The position numbers were made by a program, and so were the translations under genes. The notes under the pieces are model-generated. The model worked only from the letters and a program-made list of their open reading frames with translations. It ran no database searches and had not been told where the DNA came from. DNA of 12,946 nt from JANWZL01 sp037445185. Lineage in GTDB: Bacteria > Pseudomonadota > Gammaproteobacteria > Burkholderiales > Thiobacillaceae. Location of the stretch: positions 1 to 12,946 of the forward strand of contig JBBIKZ010000070.1 of the NCBI GenBank assembly GCA_037445185.1, read 5' to 3'. The number at the start of each line of letters is the position of its first letter. Positions within the stretch are counted from its first letter, which is position 1. Of the stretch, positions 1 through 6,309 are shown in pieces.

Positions 1-64
1 AGAGGATACCGGTCTTGCCGTTGCCGGCATCGAAATTCTGGCGGGTGTCGAAGAGGTTGTGCAT
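1..64 (-). CDS. acnA: Probable aconitate hydratase A, N-terminal 21 residues only
   Basis: An open frame on the minus strand starts with ATG at 64-62 and runs off the left edge. The visible residues begin MHNLFDTRQNFDAGNGKTG. This resembles the N-terminus of AcnA-type aconitases, which start with a His-Asn followed by Leu/Thr-Phe, a short linker, then Gly-Lys ahead of a Phe/Tyr-Tyr-Ser-Leu-Pro stretch that would lie just outside the window. It is unlike AcnB, whose N-terminus is different. Aconitase isomerises citrate to isocitrate using a [4Fe-4S] cluster, and acnA commonly sits upstream of the sdh-gltA cluster in betaproteobacteria, so context agrees. I see no good Shine-Dalgarno before the ATG. 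The call rests on about 20 residues plus context, so another gene remains possible. Confidence 0.5.
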   Translation of the reverse strand, partial: MHNLFDTRQNFDAGNGKTGIL

Positions 65-148
65 CGTGGTCGGAGATGGGCAGCAGGGCAAGCAGGGGTA
101 AGAGGGTGAGGTGCTATTCTAAATGAGTTTGCAACGATCTCTTAGAGC
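65..148. promoter_or_regulatory. Divergent intergenic region between the aconitase-like gene and the maeB-sdh-gltA operon
   Basis: These 84 bases must hold the start signals for both directions, unless one gene is read from further away. On the minus strand TAGAAT (plus positions 116-121) is a 5/6 match to a sigma-70 -10 box, but nothing resembling a good -35 lies 16-18 bases upstream. On the plus strand the same island gives only a weak TATTCT. The bases just before the maeB ATG (TCTTAGAGC) form a poor ribosome binding site. No clear operator palindrome is visible. Confidence 0.3.
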
Positions 149-1342
149 ATGAGCGACCTGAAAGCACGCGCCCTGGCCTATCACGAACAGCCGCGCCCGG
201 GCAAGATTACCGTGGAGTCGGCGAAACCCTGCGCCACCCAGGCCGAATTGTCGCTGGCCTACACGCCGGGGGTGGCGGAGCCGGTGCGCGAGATCGCCCG
301 CGACCCGCAAGCCGCCTATCGTTACACCAGCAAGGGCAATCTGGTGGCCGTGGTGACGGATGGAACCGCCATCCTGGGACTGGGCAATCTGGGTCCGCTC
401 GCGGCCAAGCCGGTGATGGAAGGCAAGGCCGTACTCTTCAAGCGATTTGCCAACATCGACGTGTTCGACATTGAAATCAAAGCGGATTCTGTCGACGAAT
501 TCGTCCGCACCGTGATCAACATCTCGCCGACCTTTGGCGGCATCAACCTGGAAGACATCGCTGCGCCGCATTGCTTCGAGATCGAGCGGCGCCTGACCGA
601 GGCCCTGGACATCCCGGTCTTCCACGACGACCAGCACGGCACGGCGGTGATCATCTGTGCCGGTCTCATCAATGCCGTGCACATCCAGGACAAGCGCCTG
701 GATGAGGTGAAGATCGTCTGCTTGGGGGCGGGCGCGGCCGGCATCGCCTCGATGAATCTGCTCGTGGAGATGGGGGTGCCGCGCCAGCACATCACCCTCG
801 TCGACAGCCGGGGCGTGATCCACGCCGGCCGCAACGACCTCAACCCATTCAAGCAGGCCTTCGCCCGCGACACCCCCTGGCGCACGCTGGCGGACGCCAT
901 GCGCGGCGCGGACGTGTTCGTCGGGGTGTCGGGTCCCAATCTGGTCACACCGGACATGGTGCGCTCCATGGCCGATCGGCCGGTGGTCTTCGCCCTGGCC
1001 AATCCCGACCCGGAGATCCTGCCGCAGGACGCCCATGCCGCCCGACCGGATCTGGTCATGGCCACCGGGCGCTCCGACTTCCCCAACCAGGTGAACAACG
1101 TGCTGGGTTTCCCCTTCATCTTCCGCGGCGCTTTGGATGCGCGCGCCCGCCGCATCACCCGGCCCATGCTGGTGGCGGCGGCACGGGCACTGGCCGAGCT
1201 GGCGCGGGAGCCGGTGCCGGAATCGGTCCTCGCGGCCTACGGCGTGGATCGGCTCGCGTTCGGGCGCGACTACATCCTGCCCAAGCCGTTCGATCCCCGT
1301 CTGATCGAACGCATCCCCGCGGCGGTGGCGGCCGCGGCCTGA
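149..1342 (+). CDS. maeB: Malic enzyme (oxaloacetate-decarboxylating malate dehydrogenase), short form without phosphotransacetylase domain
   Basis: This 397-residue protein oxidatively decarboxylates malate to pyruvate and CO2 with reduction of NAD(P). The N-terminal malic domain shows YHEQPRPGKI (11-20), SLAYTPGVA with the likely catalytic Tyr38, GKAVLFK (92-98) with the likely catalytic Lys93, EDIAAP (135-140) and HDDQHGTA (159-166), which supply metal-binding acids. The Rossmann domain has GAGAAG (193-198) and ends with RSDFPNQVNNVLGF (308-321). The sequence resembles MaeB, but proteobacterial MaeB normally has about 760 residues with a C-terminal phosphotransacetylase-like domain. Here the frame stops after a short Ala tail and sdhC starts 2 bases later, so that domain is absent. 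Whether NAD or NADP is used cannot be judged. The ATG at 149 matches the family start, although its ribosome binding site is weak. It is probably the first gene of the sdh-gltA operon, where many relatives carry mdh. Confidence 0.93.
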   Translation: MSDLKARALAYHEQPRPGKITVESAKPCATQAELSLAYTPGVAEPVREIARDPQAAYRYTSKGNLVAVVTDGTAILGLGNLGPLAAKPVMEGKAVLFKRFANIDVFDIEIKADSVDEFVRTVINISPTFGGINLEDIAAPHCFEIERRLTEALDIPVFHDDQHGTAVIICAGLINAVHIQDKRLDEVKIVCLGAGAAGIASMNLLVEMGVPRQHITLVDSRGVIHAGRNDLNPFKQAFARDTPWRTLADAMRGADVFVGVSGPNLVTPDMVRSMADRPVVFALANPDPEILPQDAHAARPDLVMATGRSDFPNQVNNVLGFPFIFRGALDARARRITRPMLVAAARALAELAREPVPESVLAAYGVDRLAFGRDYILPKPFDPRLIERIPAAVAAAA

Positions 1343-1344
1343 GC

Positions 1345-1719
1345 ATGCGCGCAGACCGCCCCGTCCATCTCGATGTGCTGAAGATCCATCTGCCGGTCGG
1401 CGCGTGGGTGTCCATCCTGCACCGGGCAAGCGGTGCCGTGCTGTCCCTGGCCGTGCCGGTGCTGCTCTACGCCTTGATGCTGAGCCTGCGTTCCGCAGCC
1501 GACTACGACCGGTTGACCGCTTTCCTGGGGGGCGGCTACGGCGCGATCCTCCTGCTGGGGGGCTGTTGGGCCGCAGCGCATCATTACCTGGCCGGCCTGC
1601 GCCATCTGGGCTTCGATCTGGGCTGGGGCGAACAGCGGGCGCGGGCACGGCAGACGGCCCTGGCATGCCTCAGCCTGGCGCTCGCCCTGACCGCCGCTGT
1701 GGCCATCTGGATGCTGTGA
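1345..1719 (+). CDS. sdhC: Succinate dehydrogenase cytochrome b556 subunit SdhC
   Basis: SdhC is the larger of two membrane anchors of succinate:quinone oxidoreductase (complex II); with SdhD it holds one heme b and forms the ubiquinone site. The 124 residues start with RPVHLDVLKIHLP and SILHRASG (23-30), matching the quinone-site Ser and Arg of the family (Ser23 and Arg27, corresponding to Ser27 and Arg31 in E. coli). Three hydrophobic segments are visible, roughly 31-48, 64-84 and 104-123. The heme ligand is expected at His80 in the HHYLAGLRH stretch (79-87). The ATG lies 2 bases after the maeB stop and has no strong Shine-Dalgarno of its own, suggesting translational coupling. Length and motif order are normal. 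Confidence 0.95.
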   Translation: MRADRPVHLDVLKIHLPVGAWVSILHRASGAVLSLAVPVLLYALMLSLRSAADYDRLTAFLGGGYGAILLLGGCWAAAHHYLAGLRHLGFDLGWGEQRARARQTALACLSLALALTAAVAIWML

Positions 1720-2066
1720 TGCGCACGGCGACGGGGGCCAGGCACGGCACCGGGATGTGGCTCATGCAGCGGGCGAGCGCCGTGCTGATGGCACTCTTTC
1801 TCCCCCTGTTTCTGGCCTATGTCCTGTGGCAGGGGCCGCACGACTACGCGTCCTGGCGCGCCCTGTTCGCCCCCTTGGCGGCCAAGGTCGGCGTGCTGCT
1901 GTGCGCTGCAGCCATGCTGGTGCATGGCTGGATCGGCCTGCGGGAGATCCTGATCGACTATGTGCACCGCCTGTCCCTGCGCCTGTCCCTGTATCTGCTC
2001 TTCGCCGTCCTCCACCTGGCCTGCCTGGTCTGGGCGGCAGACATCCTCTGGCGCCTGGCACCTTGA
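1719..2066 (+). CDS. sdhD: Succinate dehydrogenase hydrophobic membrane anchor SdhD
   Basis: This 115-residue protein is the second membrane anchor of complex II. It begins with a short polar stretch, then GTGMWLMQRASAVLM (10-24), the QR-(A/T)-(S/T)-A signature that starts the first membrane helix. The second helix carries LVHGWIGLREILIDY (67-81): His69 corresponds to the axial heme ligand and Tyr81 to the quinone-contacting Tyr (His71 and Tyr83 in E. coli). A third helix covers about 87-111. The frame is open much further upstream inside sdhC, but the ATG at 1719 overlaps the sdhC stop as TGATG and gives the family's normal length, so I chose it. Confidence 0.94.
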   Translation: MRTATGARHGTGMWLMQRASAVLMALFLPLFLAYVLWQGPHDYASWRALFAPLAAKVGVLLCAAAMLVHGWIGLREILIDYVHRLSLRLSLYLLFAVLHLACLVWAADILWRLAP

Positions 2067-3823
2067 TCCCAAAACGCACCTTCGATGCGGTGATCGTCGG
2101 CGGCGGCGGTGCGGGCCTGCGCGCCGCCCTGCAGCTGGCCCGTCACGATCACAAGGTCGCCGTCCTGTCCAAGGTCTTTCCCACCCGCTCGCACACCGTT
2201 TCCGCCCAGGGCGGCATCACGGCGGCGCTGGGCAACGTGTCCGAAGACCACTGGCACTGGCACATGTACGACACGGTGAAGGGCTCCGACTATCTGGGCG
2301 ACCAGGACGCCATCGAGTTCATGTGCCGCAACGCGCCCACCGTGGTCTACGAGCTGGAGCACATGGGGCTGCCCTTTTCACGGCTCGCCAACGGCAAGAT
2401 CTACCAGCGGCCCTTCGGCGGGCAGTCCAAGCACTACGGGGGTGAGCAGGCGGTGCGCACCTGCGCCGCCGCCGACCGGACCGGGCACGCCCTGCTGCAC
2501 ACCCTCTACCAGCGCAACATCGCCGCCCGCACCCAGTTCTTCGACGAGTTCTACGCCCTGGACCTGGTGCGCGACGCCGAGGGCTATGTCCTCGGCGTGG
2601 TGGCCCTGGAGATCGAGACCGGCGAGCCCTGGCTGTTCGAGGCGCGTGCCACCCTGCTCGCCACGGGCGGGGCAGGGCGGGTGTTCCGGCACTCCACCAA
2701 TGCCCTCATCAACACCGGCGACGGCCTCGGCATGGTCCTGCGCGCGGGTCTGCCGCTCGAGGACATGGAGTTCTGGCAGTTTCACCCCACCGGCATCCCG
2801 GAGGTCGGCTGCCTGATGACGGAGGGTTGTCGCGGCGAGGGGGGCTACCTCATCAATCGCGAGGGGGAGCGTTTCATGACCCGCTATGCCCCGCACGCCC
2901 TGGACCTCGCCTCGCGCGACGTCGTCGCGCGTGCCATCGCTCAGGAGATCCAGGCCGGCCGCGGCTGCGGCGAGCGAGGTGACCACGTGCTGCTCAAGCT
3001 CGACCACCTCGGCGAGGAGACGATCCGCACGCGCCTGCCCGGCATCCGGGAACTCGCCATCCGCTTCGCCGGCATCGACCCGGTCAAGGCGCCCATCCCG
3101 GTCACCCCCACTGTGCACTACATGATGGGGGGCATCCCCACCAATCTGCATGGCCAGGTCGTCACGCCGGTGCGCTACGGACCGGAGGAGGCGGTGCCCG
3201 GCCTCTACGCGGTGGGGGAATGCGCCTGCGTCTCGGTGCATGGCGCCAACCGCCTGGGCGGCAATTCCCTGCTCGACCTGCTGGTCTTCGGCCGGGCCGC
3301 GGGTGAGCACATGCTGGCATACCTGCGCGACAATCCCTACCCGCGTCCCCTGCCCAAGAGCGGCCCGGAGCTGGCCCTGGCCCGGCTGGCACGCTGGGAT
3401 AGGGCGCCGGGCAGCGAGCGCATCGCCGCCATCCGCAGCGACATGCAGCAGATCCTGCAGACCTATTGTGGCGTCTACCGGCGCGAAGACAGGTTGCGCG
3501 AAGGCATCGCCAAACTGACGGAGGTGGAACTCAGGCTGGACCAGGCAGGGCTGGAGGATCGCAGTCGTGTCTTCAACACCGCCCGCATCGAGGCCCTCGA
3601 GCTGGAAAACTTGCTGCCCATCGCCCGCGCCACGCTGGTCAGCGCGCTCGCGCGCACGGAGAGTCGCGGCGCCCATGCGCGAGAGGATCACCCCCAGCGC
3701 GACGACGACCACTGGTTGCGGCATACCCTCTACTTCCGCGAGCATGACACGCTCGACTACAAGCCGGTGCGACTCAAGCCGCTGACGGTCGAGCCTTTCC
3801 AGCCCAAGGAGCGGCACTACTGA
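2063..3823 (+). CDS. sdhA: Succinate dehydrogenase flavoprotein subunit SdhA, TTG start
   Basis: SdhA is the cytoplasmic catalytic subunit that oxidises succinate to fumarate and passes electrons through a covalent FAD to SdhB. The frame gives 586 residues, close to the 588 of E. coli. Near the N-terminus GGGGAGLRAALQ (13-24) is the dinucleotide-binding loop, and RSHTVSAQGG contains His44, the expected FAD attachment site. Active-site residues are all present: His241 in FHPTG, Arg285 in SRDVVAR, His352 in HYMMGG and Arg397 in GANRLGGNSLLD. The protein ends FQPKERHY as expected. The frame extends upstream into sdhD, but homology starts at IPKRTFDAV, and the only fitting start is TTG at 2063, which overlaps the sdhD stop as TTGA. 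No Shine-Dalgarno is visible, so initiation probably depends on ribosomes finishing sdhD. Confidence 0.96.
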   Translation: MIPKRTFDAVIVGGGGAGLRAALQLARHDHKVAVLSKVFPTRSHTVSAQGGITAALGNVSEDHWHWHMYDTVKGSDYLGDQDAIEFMCRNAPTVVYELEHMGLPFSRLANGKIYQRPFGGQSKHYGGEQAVRTCAAADRTGHALLHTLYQRNIAARTQFFDEFYALDLVRDAEGYVLGVVALEIETGEPWLFEARATLLATGGAGRVFRHSTNALINTGDGLGMVLRAGLPLEDMEFWQFHPTGIPEVGCLMTEGCRGEGGYLINREGERFMTRYAPHALDLASRDVVARAIAQEIQAGRGCGERGDHVLLKLDHLGEETIRTRLPGIRELAIRFAGIDPVKAPIPVTPTVHYMMGGIPTNLHGQVVTPVRYGPEEAVPGLYAVGECACVSVHGANRLGGNSLLDLLVFGRAAGEHMLAYLRDNPYPRPLPKSGPELALARLARWDRAPGSERIAAIRSDMQQILQTYCGVYRREDRLREGIAKLTEVELRLDQAGLEDRSRVFNTARIEALELENLLPIARATLVSALARTESRGAHAREDHPQRDDDHWLRHTLYFREHDTLDYKPVRLKPLTVEPFQPKERHY

Positions 3824-4518
3824 TGCGACTGCGCATCTATCGCTACGACCCTGACGACGATGCCGAGCCGCGCATGCAGGATTACGTGCTCGACATCGAG
3901 CCGCGCGGCAAGATGGTCCTCGACGCCCTGCTGGCGCTCAAGGAGCAGGACGAGAGCCTGGCCTTTCGCCGCTCCTGCCGGGAGGGGGTGTGCGGCTCCG
4001 ATGGCGTGAACATCAACGGCGTCAACGCGCTGGCCTGTGTGACGCCCTTGTCGGGCTTGCGCGAACCGATCGAGATCCGCCCCCTGCCGCGGCTGCCGGT
4101 CATCCGCGACCTGATCGTGGATCTGAGCCAGTTCTATCGCCACTACCGGGCGGTCAAGCCTTACCTGATCAACCTGGACCCCGAACCGGAGATCGAGCGC
4201 CTGCAAAGCCCCACGGCGCGCGCCGAACTCGATGGCCTGTACGAGTGCATCCTGTGCGCCTGCTGCACCACCGCCTGCCCGTCTTTCTGGTGGAACCCAG
4301 AGCGCTTCCTGGGGCCTGCCGCCCTGCTGGCCGCCTACCGCTTCATTGCCGACAGCCGTGATCAGGCGACGGACGCGCGCCTCGATTTCCTGGAAGACCC
4401 CTATCGGCTGTTCCGCTGCCACAGCATCATGAACTGCGTCGAGGTCTGTCCCAAAGGCTTGAATCCCACGGCGGCCATCGGCAAAATCAAGGCCATGCTG
4501 GCGAACAGGACGCTGTGA
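3823..4518 (+). CDS. sdhB: Succinate dehydrogenase iron-sulfur subunit SdhB
   Basis: SdhB (231 residues) carries electrons from the SdhA flavin to the quinone site through three clusters. The N-terminal ferredoxin-like domain has CREGVCGSDG and a later Cys: Cys52, Cys57, Asp60 and Cys72 would bind the [2Fe-2S] cluster, with Asp in the third position as in E. coli. The C-terminal domain has CILCACCTTACP, with Cys142, Cys145 and Cys148 plus Cys209 for the [4Fe-4S] cluster, and Cys152, Cys199 and Cys205 (CHSIMNC) for the [3Fe-4S] cluster. All ligands are intact. The ATG overlaps the sdhA stop as TGATG, and an AAGGAG about 11 bases upstream may serve as ribosome binding site. Confidence 0.96.
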   Translation: MRLRIYRYDPDDDAEPRMQDYVLDIEPRGKMVLDALLALKEQDESLAFRRSCREGVCGSDGVNINGVNALACVTPLSGLREPIEIRPLPRLPVIRDLIVDLSQFYRHYRAVKPYLINLDPEPEIERLQSPTARAELDGLYECILCACCTTACPSFWWNPERFLGPAALLAAYRFIADSRDQATDARLDFLEDPYRLFRCHSIMNCVEVCPKGLNPTAAIGKIKAMLANRTL

Positions 4519-4766
4519 CCGGGGGTGTGCCGAACTGGCTGCGCTGGCGATGCCGGCGTGGCATGCTGGAGCTCGATGCCCTGTTGCACGCCTTCGTCGA
4601 AGACGGTTACCGGGCGCTCGACCCGTCCGAACAACTGGCCTTTTCCCGCCTGCTGGGACGGCAGGACATCGAACTCTATCTATGGCTGGCTGGACGTGAG
4701 GAACCGCCCGCGGATCTGCGATCCGTGGTGGAAAAGTTGCGTTCTAGCAAAGTGAGCAAGCTATGA
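4515..4766 (+). CDS. sdhE: FAD assembly factor SdhE (YgfY/Sdh5 family)
   Basis: This 83-residue protein belongs to the small helical family that promotes covalent attachment of FAD to SdhA. The diagnostic RGxxE motif is present as RRGMLELD (14-21, with Arg15-Gly16 and Glu19), preceded by the usual aromatic and basic stretch. Later come LDALLHAF, a family-like LDPSEQLAFSRLLGRQD segment and a WLAG block (54-59 region) near the C-terminus. The start is GTG at 4515, overlapping the sdhB stop as GTGA; an in-frame GTG at 4527 is an alternative, but the overlap fits the pattern of this operon. Its position between sdhB and gltA is typical of betaproteobacteria and supports the role. Confidence 0.92.
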   Translation: MTGGVPNWLRWRCRRGMLELDALLHAFVEDGYRALDPSEQLAFSRLLGRQDIELYLWLAGREEPPADLRSVVEKLRSSKVSKL

Positions 4767-6055
4767 GCCAACGTACCGCCAAGATCACCTTCAGCGACTC
4801 CGACCAGGTCATCGAACTGCCCGTGCTCGCGGGCAGCCTGGGTACCGATGTCATCGACACCCGCAGCCTGGGGGCGCACGGATACTTCACATTCGACCCG
4901 GGTTTCCTGTCCACGGCCAGCTGTGCCTCCAGCATTACCTACATCGATGGCGAGGCCGGGCTGCTGTATTACCGCGGCTATCCCATCGAGCAGCTCGCCC
5001 AGCATTCCGACTTCATGGAGGTGAGCTATCTGCTGCTGCATGGCGAGCTGCCCACCGCGCAACAGAAGGCTGACTTCAGCAACATCGTGCGGCATCACAC
5101 CATGCTGCACGACCAGATGGCCTACTTCTTCCGCGGCTTCCGTCGCGATGCCCATCCCATGGCGGTGATGGTCGCGGTGGTGGGCGCCATGTCGGCCTTT
5201 TATCGAGACTCCTCCGATCCCTTCGATCCCGCCCAGCGCGAGATCGCGGCCTATCGCCTGCTGGCCAAGTTGCCGACCATCGCCGCCTGGAGCTACAAGT
5301 ACAACATCGGCATGCCCTTCATGTACCCGCAGAACCGACTCGGCTATGCGGAGAATTTCCTCTACATGATGTTCGCCACGCCGTGCGAGGACTACCATCC
5401 CAACCCGGTCCTGGCCCGTGCCCTGGATCGCATCCTGATCCTGCATGCCGACCACGAACAAAACGCCTCCACCTCCACGGTGCGCGTGGCGGGCTCCTCC
5501 GGTGCCAACCCCTTCGCCTGCATCGCCGCCGGGATCGCCTCCTTGTGGGGGCCGCTGCACGGGGGCGCCAACGAGGCCGTATTGAAAATGCTGGAGGACA
5601 TCGGCGACGTGTCGCGCATCGACGAGGTGATCCGGCGCGCCAAGGACAAGAGCGATCCTTTCCGGCTCATGGGTTTCGGTCACCGCATCTATAAGAACAT
5701 GGATCCGCGCGCCGCCATCATGCGCCAGACCTGTCACGAGGTCCTGGACGAGCTCGGTCTGCACGACGACCCCTTGTTACGCATCGCGCTCAAACTCGAA
5801 GAGATCGCCTTGCAGGACGACTACTTCATCGAAAAGCGGCTCTATCCCAACGTCGACTTCTACTCGGGCATCGTGCTGCGTGCGCTGGGCATCCCCACCT
5901 CCATGTTCACCGCCATCTTCGCCATGGCGCGCGCCGCCGGCTGGGTGGCCCAATGGCTGGAGATGGTCTCGGCCGAGGGTCACAAGATCGCACGCCCGCG
6001 CCAGCTCTACACCGGGCAGACACGCAGGGACTACCGGCCGATCGAATTACGCTGA
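4763..6055 (+). CDS. gltA: Citrate synthase (type II, GltA)
   Basis: GltA condenses acetyl-CoA and oxaloacetate to citrate, the entry step of the citric acid cycle. The 430 residues align in order with the hexameric, NADH-sensitive Gram-negative type, including the N-terminal beta domain (about 1-50). Catalytic residues are all present: His266 in GPLHGGAN, His307 in GFGHRIYK and Asp365 in PNVDFYSG, corresponding to His264, His305 and Asp362 of E. coli. HADHEQNASTSTVR (228-241) and the C-terminal KIARPRQLYTG (408-418) are also family signatures. The ATG overlaps the sdhE stop as ATGA, so it is the last gene of the tightly coupled block. NADH inhibition is a family property that I cannot confirm here. 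Confidence 0.97.
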   Translation: MSQRTAKITFSDSDQVIELPVLAGSLGTDVIDTRSLGAHGYFTFDPGFLSTASCASSITYIDGEAGLLYYRGYPIEQLAQHSDFMEVSYLLLHGELPTAQQKADFSNIVRHHTMLHDQMAYFFRGFRRDAHPMAVMVAVVGAMSAFYRDSSDPFDPAQREIAAYRLLAKLPTIAAWSYKYNIGMPFMYPQNRLGYAENFLYMMFATPCEDYHPNPVLARALDRILILHADHEQNASTSTVRVAGSSGANPFACIAAGIASLWGPLHGGANEAVLKMLEDIGDVSRIDEVIRRAKDKSDPFRLMGFGHRIYKNMDPRAAIMRQTCHEVLDELGLHDDPLLRIALKLEEIALQDDYFIEKRLYPNVDFYSGIVLRALGIPTSMFTAIFAMARAAGWVAQWLEMVSAEGHKIARPRQLYTGQTRRDYRPIELR

Positions 6056-6309
6056 TGCGTAAGCTTCCTCCCTGGGAAAGAAACGTTCCATGCCCGGCGG
6101 CAGTGGGTGAGACATTGGGGATAACCCGGCGTGTGAGGGTCGTGTGCCCCCAGGGCCGGGCTGCGCCCAGCCCACCCCCCGAGGGGGTGGAAGAGACACT
6201 TGGGACGGCCCGGCGTGTGAGGGATTTGTGCCCCCAGGGCCGGGCTGCGCCCAGCCCGCCCCCCGAGGGGGTGGAAGAGACACTTGGGACGGCCCGGCGT
6301 GTCTCTTGA
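6055..6309 (+). other. Open frame through the repeat, coupled to gltA stop; coding status doubtful
   Basis: An ATG overlapping the gltA stop as TGATG opens a frame of 84 residues that crosses both repeat copies and ends TGA at 6307-6309. Because the repeat unit is 84 bases (28 codons), the frame stays open and yields two near-identical 28-residue blocks rich in Pro, Arg and Gly (for example CPQGRAAPSPPPEGVEETLG). The stop is followed directly by GGAGAAGG, a ribosome-binding-like sequence. The overlap mimics the real junctions in this operon, but the peptide has no recognisable domain, and long open frames arise easily in such GC-rich DNA. It may be only a translated leader or chance. Confidence 0.2.
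6125..6302. repeat. 84-bp tandem repeat, two full copies plus a partial third, between gltA and sucA
   Basis: Copy 1 spans 6125-6208, copy 2 6209-6292, and a third begins at 6293 and stays identical only for about 10 bases. The copies differ at only a few bases (GGTCG/GATTT after GTGTGAG, and A/G in CCCACC/CCCGCC). A degenerate tail of a further unit precedes copy 1 (about 6103-6124). Each unit can form two hairpins in RNA: GGGCTG-CGCC-CAGCCC (6158-6173 and 6242-6257), and an 8-bp C/G stem with loop CGA (6172-6190 and 6256-6274, the second copy with one wobble pair). The hairpins within a unit share two bases, so they compete. Similar GC-rich intergenic palindromic repeats are common in betaproteobacteria. 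A role in attenuation or mRNA stability between gltA and sucA is inference. Confidence 0.9.

Noticed and set aside
119..1666. 515-residue open frame on the minus strand opposite maeB and sdhC
   Set aside because: It is antisense to well-conserved maeB, is rich in Arg, Gly, His and Asp as expected of a GC-rich shadow, and has no recognisable domain.
1757..2062. N-terminal extension of the sdhA frame
   Set aside because: It lies wholly within sdhD, shows no resemblance to SdhA, and would make the protein about 100 residues too long; homology begins right after the TTG at 2063.
2378..3817. 479-residue open frame on the minus strand opposite sdhA
   Set aside because: sdhA on the plus strand has every catalytic residue; the reverse frame is a codon-bias shadow.
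6125..6302. The repeat as a CRISPR array
   Set aside because: Copies are directly adjacent with no unique spacers and the unit is 84 bases, so it is a simple tandem duplication.
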